Assembly (NCBI RefSeq): GCF_902498995.1
Contig: NZ_CABVLY010000008.1
Coordinates: forward strand, 62,001-126,000
Direction: 5' to 3'
DNA length: 64,000 bases
From: Burkholderia anthina
GTDB lineage: Bacteria; Pseudomonadota; Gammaproteobacteria; Burkholderiales; Burkholderiaceae
The notes beneath the pieces are model-generated. The model made no database searches. It was given only the letters and a program-made list of their open reading frames with translations, and had not been told where the DNA came from. Both the position numbers and the translations under genes were made by a program. Of this stretch, positions 45,222 through 53,762 are shown one piece after another; positions within the stretch are counted from its first letter, which is position 1, and the number at the start of each line of letters is the position of its first letter.

Positions 45222-46892
45222 TTACTGCGACGATGCCGTGATGGCCGCGCCTGCGTCGAGAATGCCGGAGCCGGCCGGCAGTGCCGTGCACGACGTGCTC
45301 GTCGGCAGTATCGCGGCGCGCGCGCCGCCTTGCAGCTTCTGCTGGATCTGCGCGGGCGTGAGGTTGCCGTTCACCGACAGCATCAGCGCGGCGGCGCCGG
45401 CCACCTGCGGCGTCGCGAAGCTCGTGCCGCTCGCGGTGCCGTACGTGTCCGCGCCCGGCGTCGTCGTGCCGCCGTTGGCCGTCGACACGATGTTGACGCC
45501 CGGTGCGCTCAGTGCGACGTCGGTGCCGAAGTTGCTGAACGATGCACGCCGGCCGGTTGCATCGGTCGCACCGACGCTGATCACGCCGCGGCAGTTCGCG
45601 GGCTGGTCGAGCCCGGTCGACAGGCCGTCGTTGCCGGCGGCGACCACGACGGTCACGCCCTTCGCGTTCACGTCGTCGATCGCCTGCTGGAACGTCGCGC
45701 TGCATGCGCCGACGCCGCCGAGGCTCAGGTTGATGATCTTCGCGGGCGTCGGGTTCGCCGGGACGCCGTTGACCGGAATGCCGGCCGCCCAGCGCATCGC
45801 GTCGGCGATGTCGCTCGTCACGCCGCCGCACTTGCCGAGCACGCGCACCGGCAGGATCCGGCCGAGCCACGACATACCGGCGATGCCGATGCCGTTGTTG
45901 GCCGTCGCGCCGATCACGCCCATCACGCGCGTGCCGTGCCAGCTGCTGGTGCTCGGTTCGCTCGCGCAGTGATAGTACGGGCCGCTCGCGTCGTCGAGTT
46001 CCTGCTGCGTGACCCAGTCGCCCGGATCGGTTGCGTCGCCGCTGCGGGTCTGGCCGTTATTGCCGGTGTTGACGTTCGAGATGAAGTTGTAGCCGGGCAG
46101 CAGGTTGCCGACGAGGTCGGGGTGCGGCCGGTAGCCGGTGTCGAGCACGGCCGTGACGACGGTCGGCGAGCCCTTGGTGCGCGTCCATGCGGTCGGCACG
46201 TCGATGCCGGCGGTCGGATCGAACAGGTTCCACTGCTGGCCGTAGTTGGGATCGCTCGGCGTGTCGCGGATCTGCATCGGGTGATCCGGTTCCGCGTAGT
46301 CGACGTCGCTGTCGGCGGCGAACGCCTGCGCGAGCGCCGCGGCATCGCCGGCCGCGATGCGCTGGCCGATCGACAGCACGGCCGCGCCATTCGACAGGGT
46401 TCGCTCGACCTGGACGTCGAGCGGCGCCTGCGACGTCGTCGCGGCGGCATAGGCGCGTGCGGCGCCGCTCGCCGTCGGCGCGTTCCAGCGCGTCATCGAA
46501 CGCTGGATCACGGCGTCGAGCCGCGTGCCGGTGTCGACGGCCGCCATCGCGCGGGCGGCCGTCAGCGTCTTCAGTTTGACGATCAGGTGATCGACCGGCG
46601 GCTCGGCTGGTGCGGCGGTCTGGGCTGCCATCTGCACGGCGGCCTGCTGCGTCGCGCACGCGTTGCTGCCGCTGGTGGCGGGCGGTGTCGTCGGGCTTGG
46701 GCTGGGGCTGGGGTTCGGGGTTGGGCTAGGCGCGGGCGCCGGTGCGGCATTGGAAGACGACGGATTGCTGCCGTCGCCACCGCCGCCGCCGCAACCGGCG
46801 AGGGGAACGAGTACGGCGGCGGACAGCATGCCGGCGAGTACGCGCGTATGAGTGGAGCGGACCAGCGCGGAATTGAAACGTTTGGCTCTCAT
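45222..46892 (-). CDS. Subtilisin-like (S8) serine protease lipoprotein
   Basis: 556 residues, start at 46892 (MRAKRFNSAL). A lipobox LAGC with the acceptor Cys34 is followed by a glycine run and a Pro/Ser-rich tether (about 50-75), placing it on the periplasmic or outer face. An I9-like propeptide region spans about 100-215 (DHLIVKLKTL...YAEPDHPMQ). The catalytic triad is complete: Asp251 (VLDTGY), His319 (SSWHGTRV), Ser491 (GTSFATPQ); the oxyanion Asn is in VVAAGNDG. Cysteines in the catalytic domain (YHCASE, GKCGG, GACSAT, NCRGV) suggest disulfides. It is monocistronic with its own terminator. Substrate unknown. Confidence 0.93.
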   Translation of the reverse strand: MRAKRFNSALVRSTHTRVLAGMLSAAVLVPLAGCGGGGGDGSNPSSSNAAPAPAPSPTPNPSPSPSPTTPPATSGSNACATQQAAVQMAAQTAAPAEPPVDHLIVKLKTLTAARAMAAVDTGTRLDAVIQRSMTRWNAPTASGAARAYAAATTSQAPLDVQVERTLSNGAAVLSIGQRIAAGDAAALAQAFAADSDVDYAEPDHPMQIRDTPSDPNYGQQWNLFDPTAGIDVPTAWTRTKGSPTVVTAVLDTGYRPHPDLVGNLLPGYNFISNVNTGNNGQTRSGDATDPGDWVTQQELDDASGPYYHCASEPSTSSWHGTRVMGVIGATANNGIGIAGMSWLGRILPVRVLGKCGGVTSDIADAMRWAAGIPVNGVPANPTPAKIINLSLGGVGACSATFQQAIDDVNAKGVTVVVAAGNDGLSTGLDQPANCRGVISVGATDATGRRASFSNFGTDVALSAPGVNIVSTANGGTTTPGADTYGTASGTSFATPQVAGAAALMLSVNGNLTPAQIQQKLQGGARAAILPTSTSCTALPAGSGILDAGAAITASSQ

Positions 46893-47327
46893 GGTGAAAC
46901 TCGATCCTCGTAGATAACCGTCGTGCCGGCGGTAACGCTCGATCCGGTGAAGGCCGGACCTTGTGGTTTTTGTCTGACGATCGAAGCAGGTTGCTGCGAC
47001 GCGCCATGCAATGGGTAACGGCTGCCACGGCGGCTTCTTGAGTGGGTTTCGGCAGAAAAAAACAAACGGGCGCAAACGATTACGTTGCTGCGATGCAGCA
47101 TGCGTGCGGCATCCGGCATCGGCTGCCGGGACGGCGGGGCGCGAGCGAATACGGCCGGCCGGGCGCGACGCGCGGCGCATGCGCGACGGACACGCGTTTG
47201 CGCGGCACGGAAAAAGGGCCGCCTGCGCGCGTTCGCGCTGGAAGGTTCCTTACGCTTTCCCTGATGCGACGCGAATTTTGTCGGGCGTACGATCGCGGTT
47301 CGATCACCGTTTCGTCAGGAGAAAAGC
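46893..47327. other. Intergenic region between protease and binding-protein genes
   Basis: 435 nt between divergent genes. No supported coding frame, hairpin or repeat was seen. It should hold both promoters; no clear boxes could be assigned. Confidence 0.4.
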
Positions 47328-48224
47328 ATGGATCGTCGCTTCCGTTGGCTGGCCGTCGCGTTGACCTGCGCGCTGGCAGGCACCGCGCATGCGCAGGCGC
47401 TCACCGGCACGCTGAAGAAGATCAAGGACACGGGCATCGTGTCGCTGGGGATCCGCGAGTCGTCGGTGCCGTTCTCGTATTCGGACAATGAGCAGAAGAA
47501 CATCGGCTATTCGCGGGACATCGCGGCGCGCATCATCGACCGGATCAGGACGGATCTGAAGCTGCCGAACCTCACGGTGAAGGAAATCCCGATCACGTCG
47601 CAGAACCGGATTCCGCTGGTGCAGAACGGCACGATCGATTTCGAGTGCGGGTCGACGACCAACACGCTCGAGCGACAGAAGCAGGCCGCGTTCTCGGACA
47701 GCATCTTTCTGTACGGCATCCGCTTCAGCACGCGCAAGGATTCGGGCGTGAAGGATTTCCCGGACCTGGCGGGCAAGACGGTCGCGACGACGGCCGGCAC
47801 GTCGGACGAGCGTCTGCTGCGCAAGCTCAACGAGGAGAAGGGGATGAACATGACGATCATCAGCGCGAAGGACCACGCCGAAGCGTTCATGAACGTCACG
47901 ACCGGGCGCGCGGTGGCGTTCGTGATGGACGAGCCGCTGCTGTACGGCGAGATCGCGAAGGATCGCAACCCGGGCGCCTACACGGTGACGGGCACGCCGC
48001 TCGTTCACGAAAACTACGCGTGCATGATGCGCAAGGACGATCCGGCGTTCAAGCGCGTGGTCGACGACGTGATCGCGAAGATGCAGACGTCGGGCGCGGC
48101 CGAGAAGCTCTACGACCAGTGGTTCACGCAGCCGATTCCGCCGAAGGGCGTGAGCCTGAACTATCCGCTGTCGCCGGAGATGAAGCAGCTGTTCAGGAAT
48201 CCCACGGATCAGGCGCAGTACTGA
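47328..48224 (+). CDS. Amino-acid ABC transporter substrate-binding protein (GltI-like)
   Basis: 298 residues with AGGAG upstream. Signal peptide to about residue 22 (GTAHA). SBP_bac_3 family: DTGIVSLGIRESSVPFSYSDNEQKNIGYSRDIAARI, then PITSQNRIPLVQNGTIDFECGSTTNT and DLAGKTVATTAGTSDERLLRKL, closest to the glutamate/aspartate binding protein GltI. It likely binds acidic amino acids in the periplasm. No permease or ATPase gene follows directly; a palindromic GC-rich hairpin lies 190 nt downstream. It may serve a transporter encoded elsewhere or the fused transporter at 49610. Confidence 0.9.
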   Translation: MDRRFRWLAVALTCALAGTAHAQALTGTLKKIKDTGIVSLGIRESSVPFSYSDNEQKNIGYSRDIAARIIDRIRTDLKLPNLTVKEIPITSQNRIPLVQNGTIDFECGSTTNTLERQKQAAFSDSIFLYGIRFSTRKDSGVKDFPDLAGKTVATTAGTSDERLLRKLNEEKGMNMTIISAKDHAEAFMNVTTGRAVAFVMDEPLLYGEIAKDRNPGAYTVTGTPLVHENYACMMRKDDPAFKRVVDDVIAKMQTSGAAEKLYDQWFTQPIPPKGVSLNYPLSPEMKQLFRNPTDQAQY

Positions 48225-48413
48225 TCGCGGTATCGTGCCCGCGTATCGCCGGCACGTTGAATGCGCCGGCCGGTACGACTGAATCCCGCGAGCGGGGCCG
48301 CCGCTCCTGTCTGCTACGCAGCGCGCAGCCGGCGGCCATGAAGGTCCGCCGCGCCTTTCGCGCGGGATGTTGAAACCCGCTTCCTGATCTCCCTGCGGCC
48401 GCGCCGCATCTCG

Positions 48414-48436
48414 ACGGGCCCCGGCCGGGGCCCCGT
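48414..48436 (+). terminator. GC-rich palindromic hairpin, probable terminator
   Basis: GGGCCCCGGCCGGGGCCC is an 18-bp perfect palindrome at 48416-48433, followed by CCGTTT. It is about 190 nt after the GltI-like gene, which it probably terminates. Confidence 0.5.
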
Positions 48437-48689
48437 TTCCGCCATTCCGTTCCCTTGTTTGCCTGATCCGCCCGCGCATCGAAGTGCGGGTCGCGCATGC
48501 GCGCCCGGTTCGCATCCGGTGACGCCGTTTGCCGTGTAAACCCGAATTCAGATTTCAATTTGAACTGGTCAGAATCGGCCGAAATTGTTCAACAATTTTC
48601 GGCGAAAAATCCCGGAAAGCCGCGCAGGGCGGCGTGCGGGAGGCGTTGTGATGTTTCAGCGCGGCGCCGAATCACTCGGGAGCTTCGCC
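48437..48689 (+). promoter_or_regulatory. Promoter region of the ABC-amidase-ectC operon
   Basis: TTGAAC (48560-48565), 17 bp, then AATTGT (48583-48588) is a possible promoter; the second box overlaps the operator palindrome. A smaller TTCAA-T-TTGAA palindrome lies at 48554-48564 around the -35 box and may be a second half-site. Confidence 0.4.
48582..48598. promoter_or_regulatory. Operator shared with the DUF1989-gntR operon
   Basis: AAATTGTT-C-AACAATTT, a perfect 17-bp palindrome centred at 48590. Its 15 bp ATTGTTCAACAATTT recur exactly at 54713-54727 upstream of the converging operon. FadR-type GntR regulators bind palindromes of this size, so it is the probable target of the regulator at 53003. 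Confidence 0.7.
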
Positions 48690-49532
48690 ATGTCCGCTCG
48701 TTTTTCGCTTCGGCATTTCCTCCGCGGTGCGCTTGTGCCGCTGACCTTCGCATGCTCGCTCGCATCGGCGGCTCCGCTGCAGACCGTGCGGCCCGGCACG
48801 CTGCTGGTGGGCTCCGACCTCACGTATCCGCCCTACGCGTACCTGGAAGCAGGCAAGCCCGCCGGCTTCGACGCCGAATTCTCGCGGATGCTGGCGCGCC
48901 ACCTGAAGCTCGAGCCGGTGTTCCTCGACACCCGCTTCCCGGACCTGATCCTGGGAATGAAGGCGCGCCGCTTCGATGTCGTCGCGTCCGCGCTCTACGT
49001 GACGCCCGATCGCGAGAAGCAGGTCGATTTCGTGCCGTACCTGAAGACGGGCGCAGCGCTGCTCGTCGCGAAGGGCAGCGCGTTCCTGCCGAAGACGCCG
49101 CAGGACCTGTGCGGCAAGCGGGTCGGCTCGATCAAGGGGGCCTCGTGGACGCCGAAGTTGCGCACGGTGTCGCAGGACACGTGCAAGGCAGCCGGACGCG
49201 GAGAGATCGCGATCCTCGAGTTCCCGACCTCGCCGGAAGCGACGTCCGCGCTGATGTCGAAAGCGGTCGACGTCCAGATCGAGGATGCGGCCGTCGCGCA
49301 GGGCATTCCGAAGCAGACGAACGGGCGTGTCGAGATCAGTTCGACGACGCTGCTGTATCCGATCGTGATCGGCCTCGGCGTGACGAAAGGCGACAGCGGG
49401 CTGCAGGGCGCGCTCGAGGGCGCGCTGAACGACGCGAAGCGCAGCGGCGAATACGGCAGCCTCGTGAAGAAATACGGCCTGCAGGCGCCCACGCCGGCCG
49501 ACGTTGCCGGCGCACTGGGTACCGCGAAGTAA
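48690..49532 (+). CDS. Amino-acid ABC transporter substrate-binding protein
   Basis: 280 residues from ATG 48690, with GGGAG upstream and a proper signal peptide (MSARFSLRHFL...ASA); an ATG at 48651 is open but would put 13 polar residues before it. SBP_bac_3: TVRPGTLLVGSDLTYPPYAYLEAGKPAGFDAEFSRMLA, then RFDVVASALYVTPDREKQVDFVPY. It delivers a polar amino acid or derivative to the fused transporter that starts 77 nt downstream. Cysteines in PQDLCGKR and SQDTCKAA may form a disulfide. Ligand unknown; ectoine-type solutes are one option given the operon. Confidence 0.9.
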   Translation: MSARFSLRHFLRGALVPLTFACSLASAAPLQTVRPGTLLVGSDLTYPPYAYLEAGKPAGFDAEFSRMLARHLKLEPVFLDTRFPDLILGMKARRFDVVASALYVTPDREKQVDFVPYLKTGAALLVAKGSAFLPKTPQDLCGKRVGSIKGASWTPKLRTVSQDTCKAAGRGEIAILEFPTSPEATSALMSKAVDVQIEDAAVAQGIPKQTNGRVEISSTTLLYPIVIGLGVTKGDSGLQGALEGALNDAKRSGEYGSLVKKYGLQAPTPADVAGALGTAK

Positions 49533-49609
49533 GCCCGGAGCAGGCACGATCCGACCACCGCGTGCCGCGCAGGGCGGCCGCATCGCCCTCCGGGGTTGAG
49601 GAGTCTTCG

Positions 49610-51112
49610 ATGCAGTTCGATTGGCACTATGCATTTCAGCTGTTGTGGGACAAGGATTTCTGGCGCGCGTGCGTCGTGGTCGTCGAACTCAGTGTTGCCG
49701 CGTGGGTGCTCGGGGTGGTGCTCGGGTTTCCGGTCGCGCTCGCGAGGCAGTCGCACCAGCCGCTGCTGAAGCGGGCGGCGGCCGTGTACATCTGGTTTTT
49801 CCGCAGCCTGCCGCTGCTCGTGCTGCTGGTATTCATCTACAACCTGCCGCAGGTCTTTCCCGCGACCAGCGTGGTGCTGTCGGATCCGTTCACGGCCGGC
49901 CTCATCGCGATGGTGCTGAGCGAAACCGCGTATTTCGCGGAAATCCATCGCGGCGGGATCCTGTCGGTGCCGCGCGGCCAGCTCGAGGCCGGCCGCGCGC
50001 TCGGCATCCGTTTCACGGGCATCCAGCGGCTGATCGTGATGCCGCAGGCAATCCGCATTGCGCTGCCGGCGCTCGCCAACGAGTTCATCACGATCGTGAA
50101 GCTCACGTCGCTGGTGTCGGTGATTTCGCTTGCCGAGATCCTGCTCGTCGGACAGCGGTTGTATACGCAGAACTTCCTCGTGTTCGAAACGATGCTGGCC
50201 GTCGCGTTCTATTACGTGCTGATCGTCACGGTGTTCAGCCGGCTGCTCGGCTATCTCGAGCGGCATCTCGACGTCAGTCGCCGCACGCCAGCGCAGGCCG
50301 GTCACGCGGCTCTCGAGCTGCCGCTGTCGGTGCCCGCCGTCGCGCCGAGGCCGCGGGCGAACGCCGAGTTTGCGCTGCGCCTGAAAGGGCTGCAGCAACG
50401 CTACGGCCGCCACGAGGTGCTGAAGGACATTCGCCTCGACGTCGCGCCGGGGCAGGTCGTGTCGATCATCGGCCCGTCCGGCTCCGGCAAGACCTCGCTG
50501 ATCCGCACCATCAACGGCCTCGCACCGGTGAACGCGGGCGAGATCGACCTGTACGGCGAGTCGTTCGTCCGTGCGTCCGGTGCGCATCCGCCGCGCGTGT
50601 CGAACGAGCGAATCCTGGATATCGGCATGGTGTTCCAGAGCTTCAACCTGTTCCCGCACCGCACCGCGCTGCAGAACGTGATGATGGCGCCGTGCTATCA
50701 CCGGCAGGCCGATGCGGCTGCGATCCGGCTGCAGGCGTTGTCGCTGTTGTCGAAGGTCGGCATGCTCGAGCATGCGAACAAGTATCCGCATCAATTGTCG
50801 GGTGGCCAGCAGCAGCGTGTCGCGATTGCGCGCGCGCTCGCGACGCGGCCGTCGATCATGCTGTTCGACGAGCCGACGTCGGCGCTCGATCCGGAGCTGG
50901 TCGGCGAAGTGCTGAAGGTCGTCGAAACGCTGGCCAGGGAAGGGATGACGATGATCATCGTGACGCACGAGATGAATTTCGCGTTCAAGGTGTCCGACCG
51001 GATCGTGTTCATGGAGAACGGACGCATTCTGTACGACGTGCCGCCAGACCGGATTCGCGGCAGCGCGGACGCGCGCGTGAAGGATTTCCTGAAGCACGTT
51101 CACTTCGCATGA
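49610..51112 (+). CDS. Fused amino-acid ABC permease and ATPase
   Basis: 500 residues in one frame, with GAGGAG upstream. Residues 1-225 are a HisM/GlnP-type permease: five helices and the EAA loop GILSVPRGQLEAGRALGIRFTGIQR. A linker of about 30 residues (PAQAGHAALELPLSV) leads to the ATPase (about 255-500): Walker A GPSGSGKT at 288-295, Q-loop MVFQSFNLFPHRT, signature LSGGQQQRVAIARAL, Walker B IMLFDEPTSALD and H-loop His in VTHEMN. Most systems of this family have separate genes. No stop codon or frameshift separates the halves. It overlaps the amidase start by ATGA. Confidence 0.93.
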   Translation: MQFDWHYAFQLLWDKDFWRACVVVVELSVAAWVLGVVLGFPVALARQSHQPLLKRAAAVYIWFFRSLPLLVLLVFIYNLPQVFPATSVVLSDPFTAGLIAMVLSETAYFAEIHRGGILSVPRGQLEAGRALGIRFTGIQRLIVMPQAIRIALPALANEFITIVKLTSLVSVISLAEILLVGQRLYTQNFLVFETMLAVAFYYVLIVTVFSRLLGYLERHLDVSRRTPAQAGHAALELPLSVPAVAPRPRANAEFALRLKGLQQRYGRHEVLKDIRLDVAPGQVVSIIGPSGSGKTSLIRTINGLAPVNAGEIDLYGESFVRASGAHPPRVSNERILDIGMVFQSFNLFPHRTALQNVMMAPCYHRQADAAAIRLQALSLLSKVGMLEHANKYPHQLSGGQQQRVAIARALATRPSIMLFDEPTSALDPELVGEVLKVVETLAREGMTMIIVTHEMNFAFKVSDRIVFMENGRILYDVPPDRIRGSADARVKDFLKHVHFA

Positions 51113-52476
51113 CGAATCACGGGATGGGAGCGGGAATGGATCCGATGGCTTTCCGGCTGGGCGACGGGGACGCGCACGCGTGCGCCGAGCGGCTGCATGC
51201 ATGTCTTGAACGCGCCGGCGCGTATCCCGGCGACATCGGTACGGCGTGGCTCGCGCGTCGCGACGCAGCGGCGGCCGCGGAAGCGCGGGCATGGGATGCG
51301 TCGTTGCGCGGCGGCGCCGCCGCTGCGCCGCTGGCCGGCACCGTGCTGACGGTGAAGGCCTGTTTCGATTGCGAAGGCTGGGTCACGCACGCCGGTTCGC
51401 GCGTGCTGGCGGAAGAGCCGCCGGCGAGCGCCGACGCCGCACCGGTGTCGGCGCTGCGTCGCGCCGGTGCGGTGCTGATCGCGCAGACGGCGATGACCGA
51501 GTTCGCATACGGCGCGCTCGGCGTGAACCACGCTTACGGCACGCCGGCGACGCCGCTCGATGCACGGCGCGAGCGGGTGGCAGGCGGATCGAGTTCGGGC
51601 GCGGCGGTGTCGGTGGCGCTCGGCGCGGCGGATCTGTCGCTCGGCTCCGATACGAGCGGTTCCGCGCGCATTCCGGCGGCACTCTGCGGCGTGACCGGAT
51701 TCAAGCCGTCACGTGGGCGCTACGCAACCGACGGCATGCAGTTCCTGTCGCCCAGCTTCGACGTACCGGGCTTGCTGGCCGCGACGGTCGACCTGTGCCG
51801 GCGCGCGGACGCCGTGCTGCACGGCTGCGACGAGCAACGGCCGCGGCCCGCGACCCTGCGTGACCTCGATTTCATCGTGCCCGAGCCGTTCGCGACCGAT
51901 GACCTGGACCCGGACGTCGGACGCGCGTTCGACGCATGGCTGTCGCGGCTCTCGGCGCATGGCGCCCGCATCCGGCGCCAGCGGCTCGATTGCGTGGCGG
52001 AGGCCGGTGCGGTCGCGCGCGCGGGCGGCATCATCGCGGCGGAAGCGTTCATGCTGCATCGTGCGCGGCTGGCAACGTCGGCCGACCGCTACGATCCGCT
52101 CGTCGGCCGGCGCATCGCCGCGGGCGAGCAGGTGCGTGCGCACGACTATGCGGCGGCGCTGCTGCGCCTGGCGGCGCTGGCCGACGCGTATCACACCGGG
52201 CTTGGCGACGCGGATGCGGTGCTGACGCCGACGGTGCCGATGCTGCCGCCGCGCGCGGCCGATCTGGCGGACGAAACCGTGTACCTCGCACAGAACGCGC
52301 GTGCATTCCGCCTGACCGAGTTCGCGAACCGGCTCGATCTGCCGAGCATCAGCGTGCCGGGCGACCTGCGGCACCGGCAGCCCGTCGGCTTGCTGATCAC
52401 GGGGCGGCGCGGCAAAGACGCGCGGTTGCTCGATGTCGCCGCGCTGGTCGAACGCGCACTGACCGACCCGGCATGA
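51109..52476 (+). CDS. Amidase signature family hydrolase
   Basis: 455 residues, overlapping the transporter stop codon by four bases. The Ser-cisSer-Lys triad is intact: Lys in GTVLTVKACFDCEGW, the cis-Ser in GGSSSGAAVSVALG (also the family signature), and the nucleophile Ser in SDTSGSARIPAALCG. Such enzymes hydrolyse amides, including Glu-tRNA amidotransferase subunit A, allophanate hydrolase and N-acyl amino-acid amidases. No gatB/gatC genes are near, so a catabolic amidase is favoured. In this operon it could deacylate an N-acyl amino acid. Internal ATG codons at 51124 and 51136 are alternative starts. Confidence 0.9.
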   Translation: MTNHGMGAGMDPMAFRLGDGDAHACAERLHACLERAGAYPGDIGTAWLARRDAAAAAEARAWDASLRGGAAAAPLAGTVLTVKACFDCEGWVTHAGSRVLAEEPPASADAAPVSALRRAGAVLIAQTAMTEFAYGALGVNHAYGTPATPLDARRERVAGGSSSGAAVSVALGAADLSLGSDTSGSARIPAALCGVTGFKPSRGRYATDGMQFLSPSFDVPGLLAATVDLCRRADAVLHGCDEQRPRPATLRDLDFIVPEPFATDDLDPDVGRAFDAWLSRLSAHGARIRRQRLDCVAEAGAVARAGGIIAAEAFMLHRARLATSADRYDPLVGRRIAAGEQVRAHDYAAALLRLAALADAYHTGLGDADAVLTPTVPMLPPRAADLADETVYLAQNARAFRLTEFANRLDLPSISVPGDLRHRQPVGLLITGRRGKDARLLDVAALVERALTDPA

Positions 52477-52536
52477 CCCGATTTCCGCGGCAAGGCCCGC
52501 CTTGCCATTTTTTACCGTTACTATTCAGAGGTACTT

Positions 52537-52935
52537 ATGATCGTCGTAAAATCGGCCGATATCGCCAATACCGAACGTCACGCGCGCGGCCCGGGCTGGG
52601 ACAGCAAGCGCATGATCGTCCAGCAGGACGGCGTCGGCTATTCCGTCCACGAGACGCGCGTGCAGGAAGGCGCGGAACTGCATCTGCATTACAAGAACCA
52701 CTTCGAAACCAACTACTGCGTGGCGGGAGAAGGGGAAGTCGTCGATACGGCGACCGGCGACGTACACCGGATCGCGCCCGGAACGATCTACGCGCTGAAC
52801 CTCAACGATCCGCATATCCTGCGCGCGACGCGCGGCGATCTGCATCTGGTGTGCGTATTCAATCCGCCGCTCACGGGGCGCGAGACGCATCGGGAAGACG
52901 GCAGCTATGCGCTGCCGGCGGGGGAGCAAGCCTGA
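52537..52935 (+). CDS. ectC: Solitary ectoine synthase homologue (EctC family cupin)
   Basis: 132 residues, an EctC-length cupin, with AGAGG upstream. It aligns without gaps over the core: Trp21, Arg25, Thr40, Tyr52, His55 and the metal ligands Glu57, Tyr85, His93 are all present, as are Glu116 and His118 in GRETHREDGSYALP. Position 38, Asn in the studied EctC enzymes, is His here. EctC closes the ectoine ring from N-gamma-acetyl-diaminobutyrate and can run in reverse; it also cyclises glutamine in vitro. No ectA, ectB or ectD is in the window, so this copy probably acts in another pathway. It is the last gene of the operon, 60 nt after the amidase. Confidence 0.9.
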   Translation: MIVVKSADIANTERHARGPGWDSKRMIVQQDGVGYSVHETRVQEGAELHLHYKNHFETNYCVAGEGEVVDTATGDVHRIAPGTIYALNLNDPHILRATRGDLHLVCVFNPPLTGRETHREDGSYALPAGEQA

Positions 52936-53002
52936 CGATGCGCGATGCCGTACCGTTGCGTGCCGCGCCGTGCGGCGCGCAACGGCAGCGCGGCGTCCGG
53001 AT

Positions 53003-53677
53003 TCAGGCCGCCTCGCGATGGCTGCGCCTGGTGGCCTCGACGAGCATGCGCTCGGAGTCGTCGAGATAGCGCGTGAGCGTGGTGACGGCTTCGCTGCGGC
53101 GGTTTTGCGTAAGCAGGTCGTAGATCTGGTATTCGCGCTGGATCCAGTCGGGCGTCTGCACGCGCTTCTCGTCGGGATCGGCGGCGAAGACGAGGCGCAA
53201 CTGCGCCGAGATGGTCCGGAAGAATTCGTCGAGCAGCGCCGACTTCTGCAGCGCGACGATGTGCTGGTGAAACCGCAGGCTGTGCGTGCCGACGGCCTGC
53301 CAGTTTTCCTTGGCGAGTTCGCGCTCGGCCGCCCGAATGGCGGTCTGCATCTTTTCGAGCAGTGCTGGCTGCGCGAGTTCGGCCGTGTTCAGCGCATGCA
53401 GTTCGAGCGTGCGGCGTGCAACGTAGAGATCTCGCACGTCCTGGCGGTTGAGCGTGCGCACGACGACGCCCTTGTGCCGCACGAACGTGACGAGCCCTTC
53501 ACGGCCGAGCTGATGCAGGACTTCGCGAAGCGAGTTGCGCGACGTGTCGTACTCGGCGGCGAGGTCCATCTCGATCAGTGCCGTGCCCGGCGGCAGCTTG
53601 CCGCTGATGATGTGCTCGCGCAATTGATGGCTGATCCGGTCGGCGACCGATTGTCCTCTCGTTTTTTCGCTTGCCAT
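53003..53677 (-). CDS. GntR-family (FadR subgroup) transcriptional regulator
   Basis: 224 residues. Winged helix: ADRISHQLREHIISGKLPPGTALIEMDLAAEYDTSRNSLREVLHQLGREGLVTF (in part). The C-terminal FCD domain (about 90-215) has VARRTLELHALNTAELA, SLRFHQHIVAL and YQIYDLLTQNRRSEAV; the His of the second and the Asp/His cluster suggest a metal-bound organic-acid ligand. It follows the DUF1989 gene by 85 nt on the same strand and converges with the ectC gene. The two identical operators at 48582 and 54713 are its probable sites, so it would control both operons and itself. Confidence 0.9.
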   Translation of the reverse strand: MASEKTRGQSVADRISHQLREHIISGKLPPGTALIEMDLAAEYDTSRNSLREVLHQLGREGLVTFVRHKGVVVRTLNRQDVRDLYVARRTLELHALNTAELAQPALLEKMQTAIRAAERELAKENWQAVGTHSLRFHQHIVALQKSALLDEFFRTISAQLRLVFAADPDEKRVQTPDWIQREYQIYDLLTQNRRSEAVTTLTRYLDDSERMLVEATRRSHREAA

Positions 53678-53762
53678 TCCGTTCGTTCACTCCTCTCCCG
53701 ATCGTGCGCCGCCGGCGTGACCGGCCGGCGGCGTTTCGCCATTCTACGGGCTGCGGGGCCGG

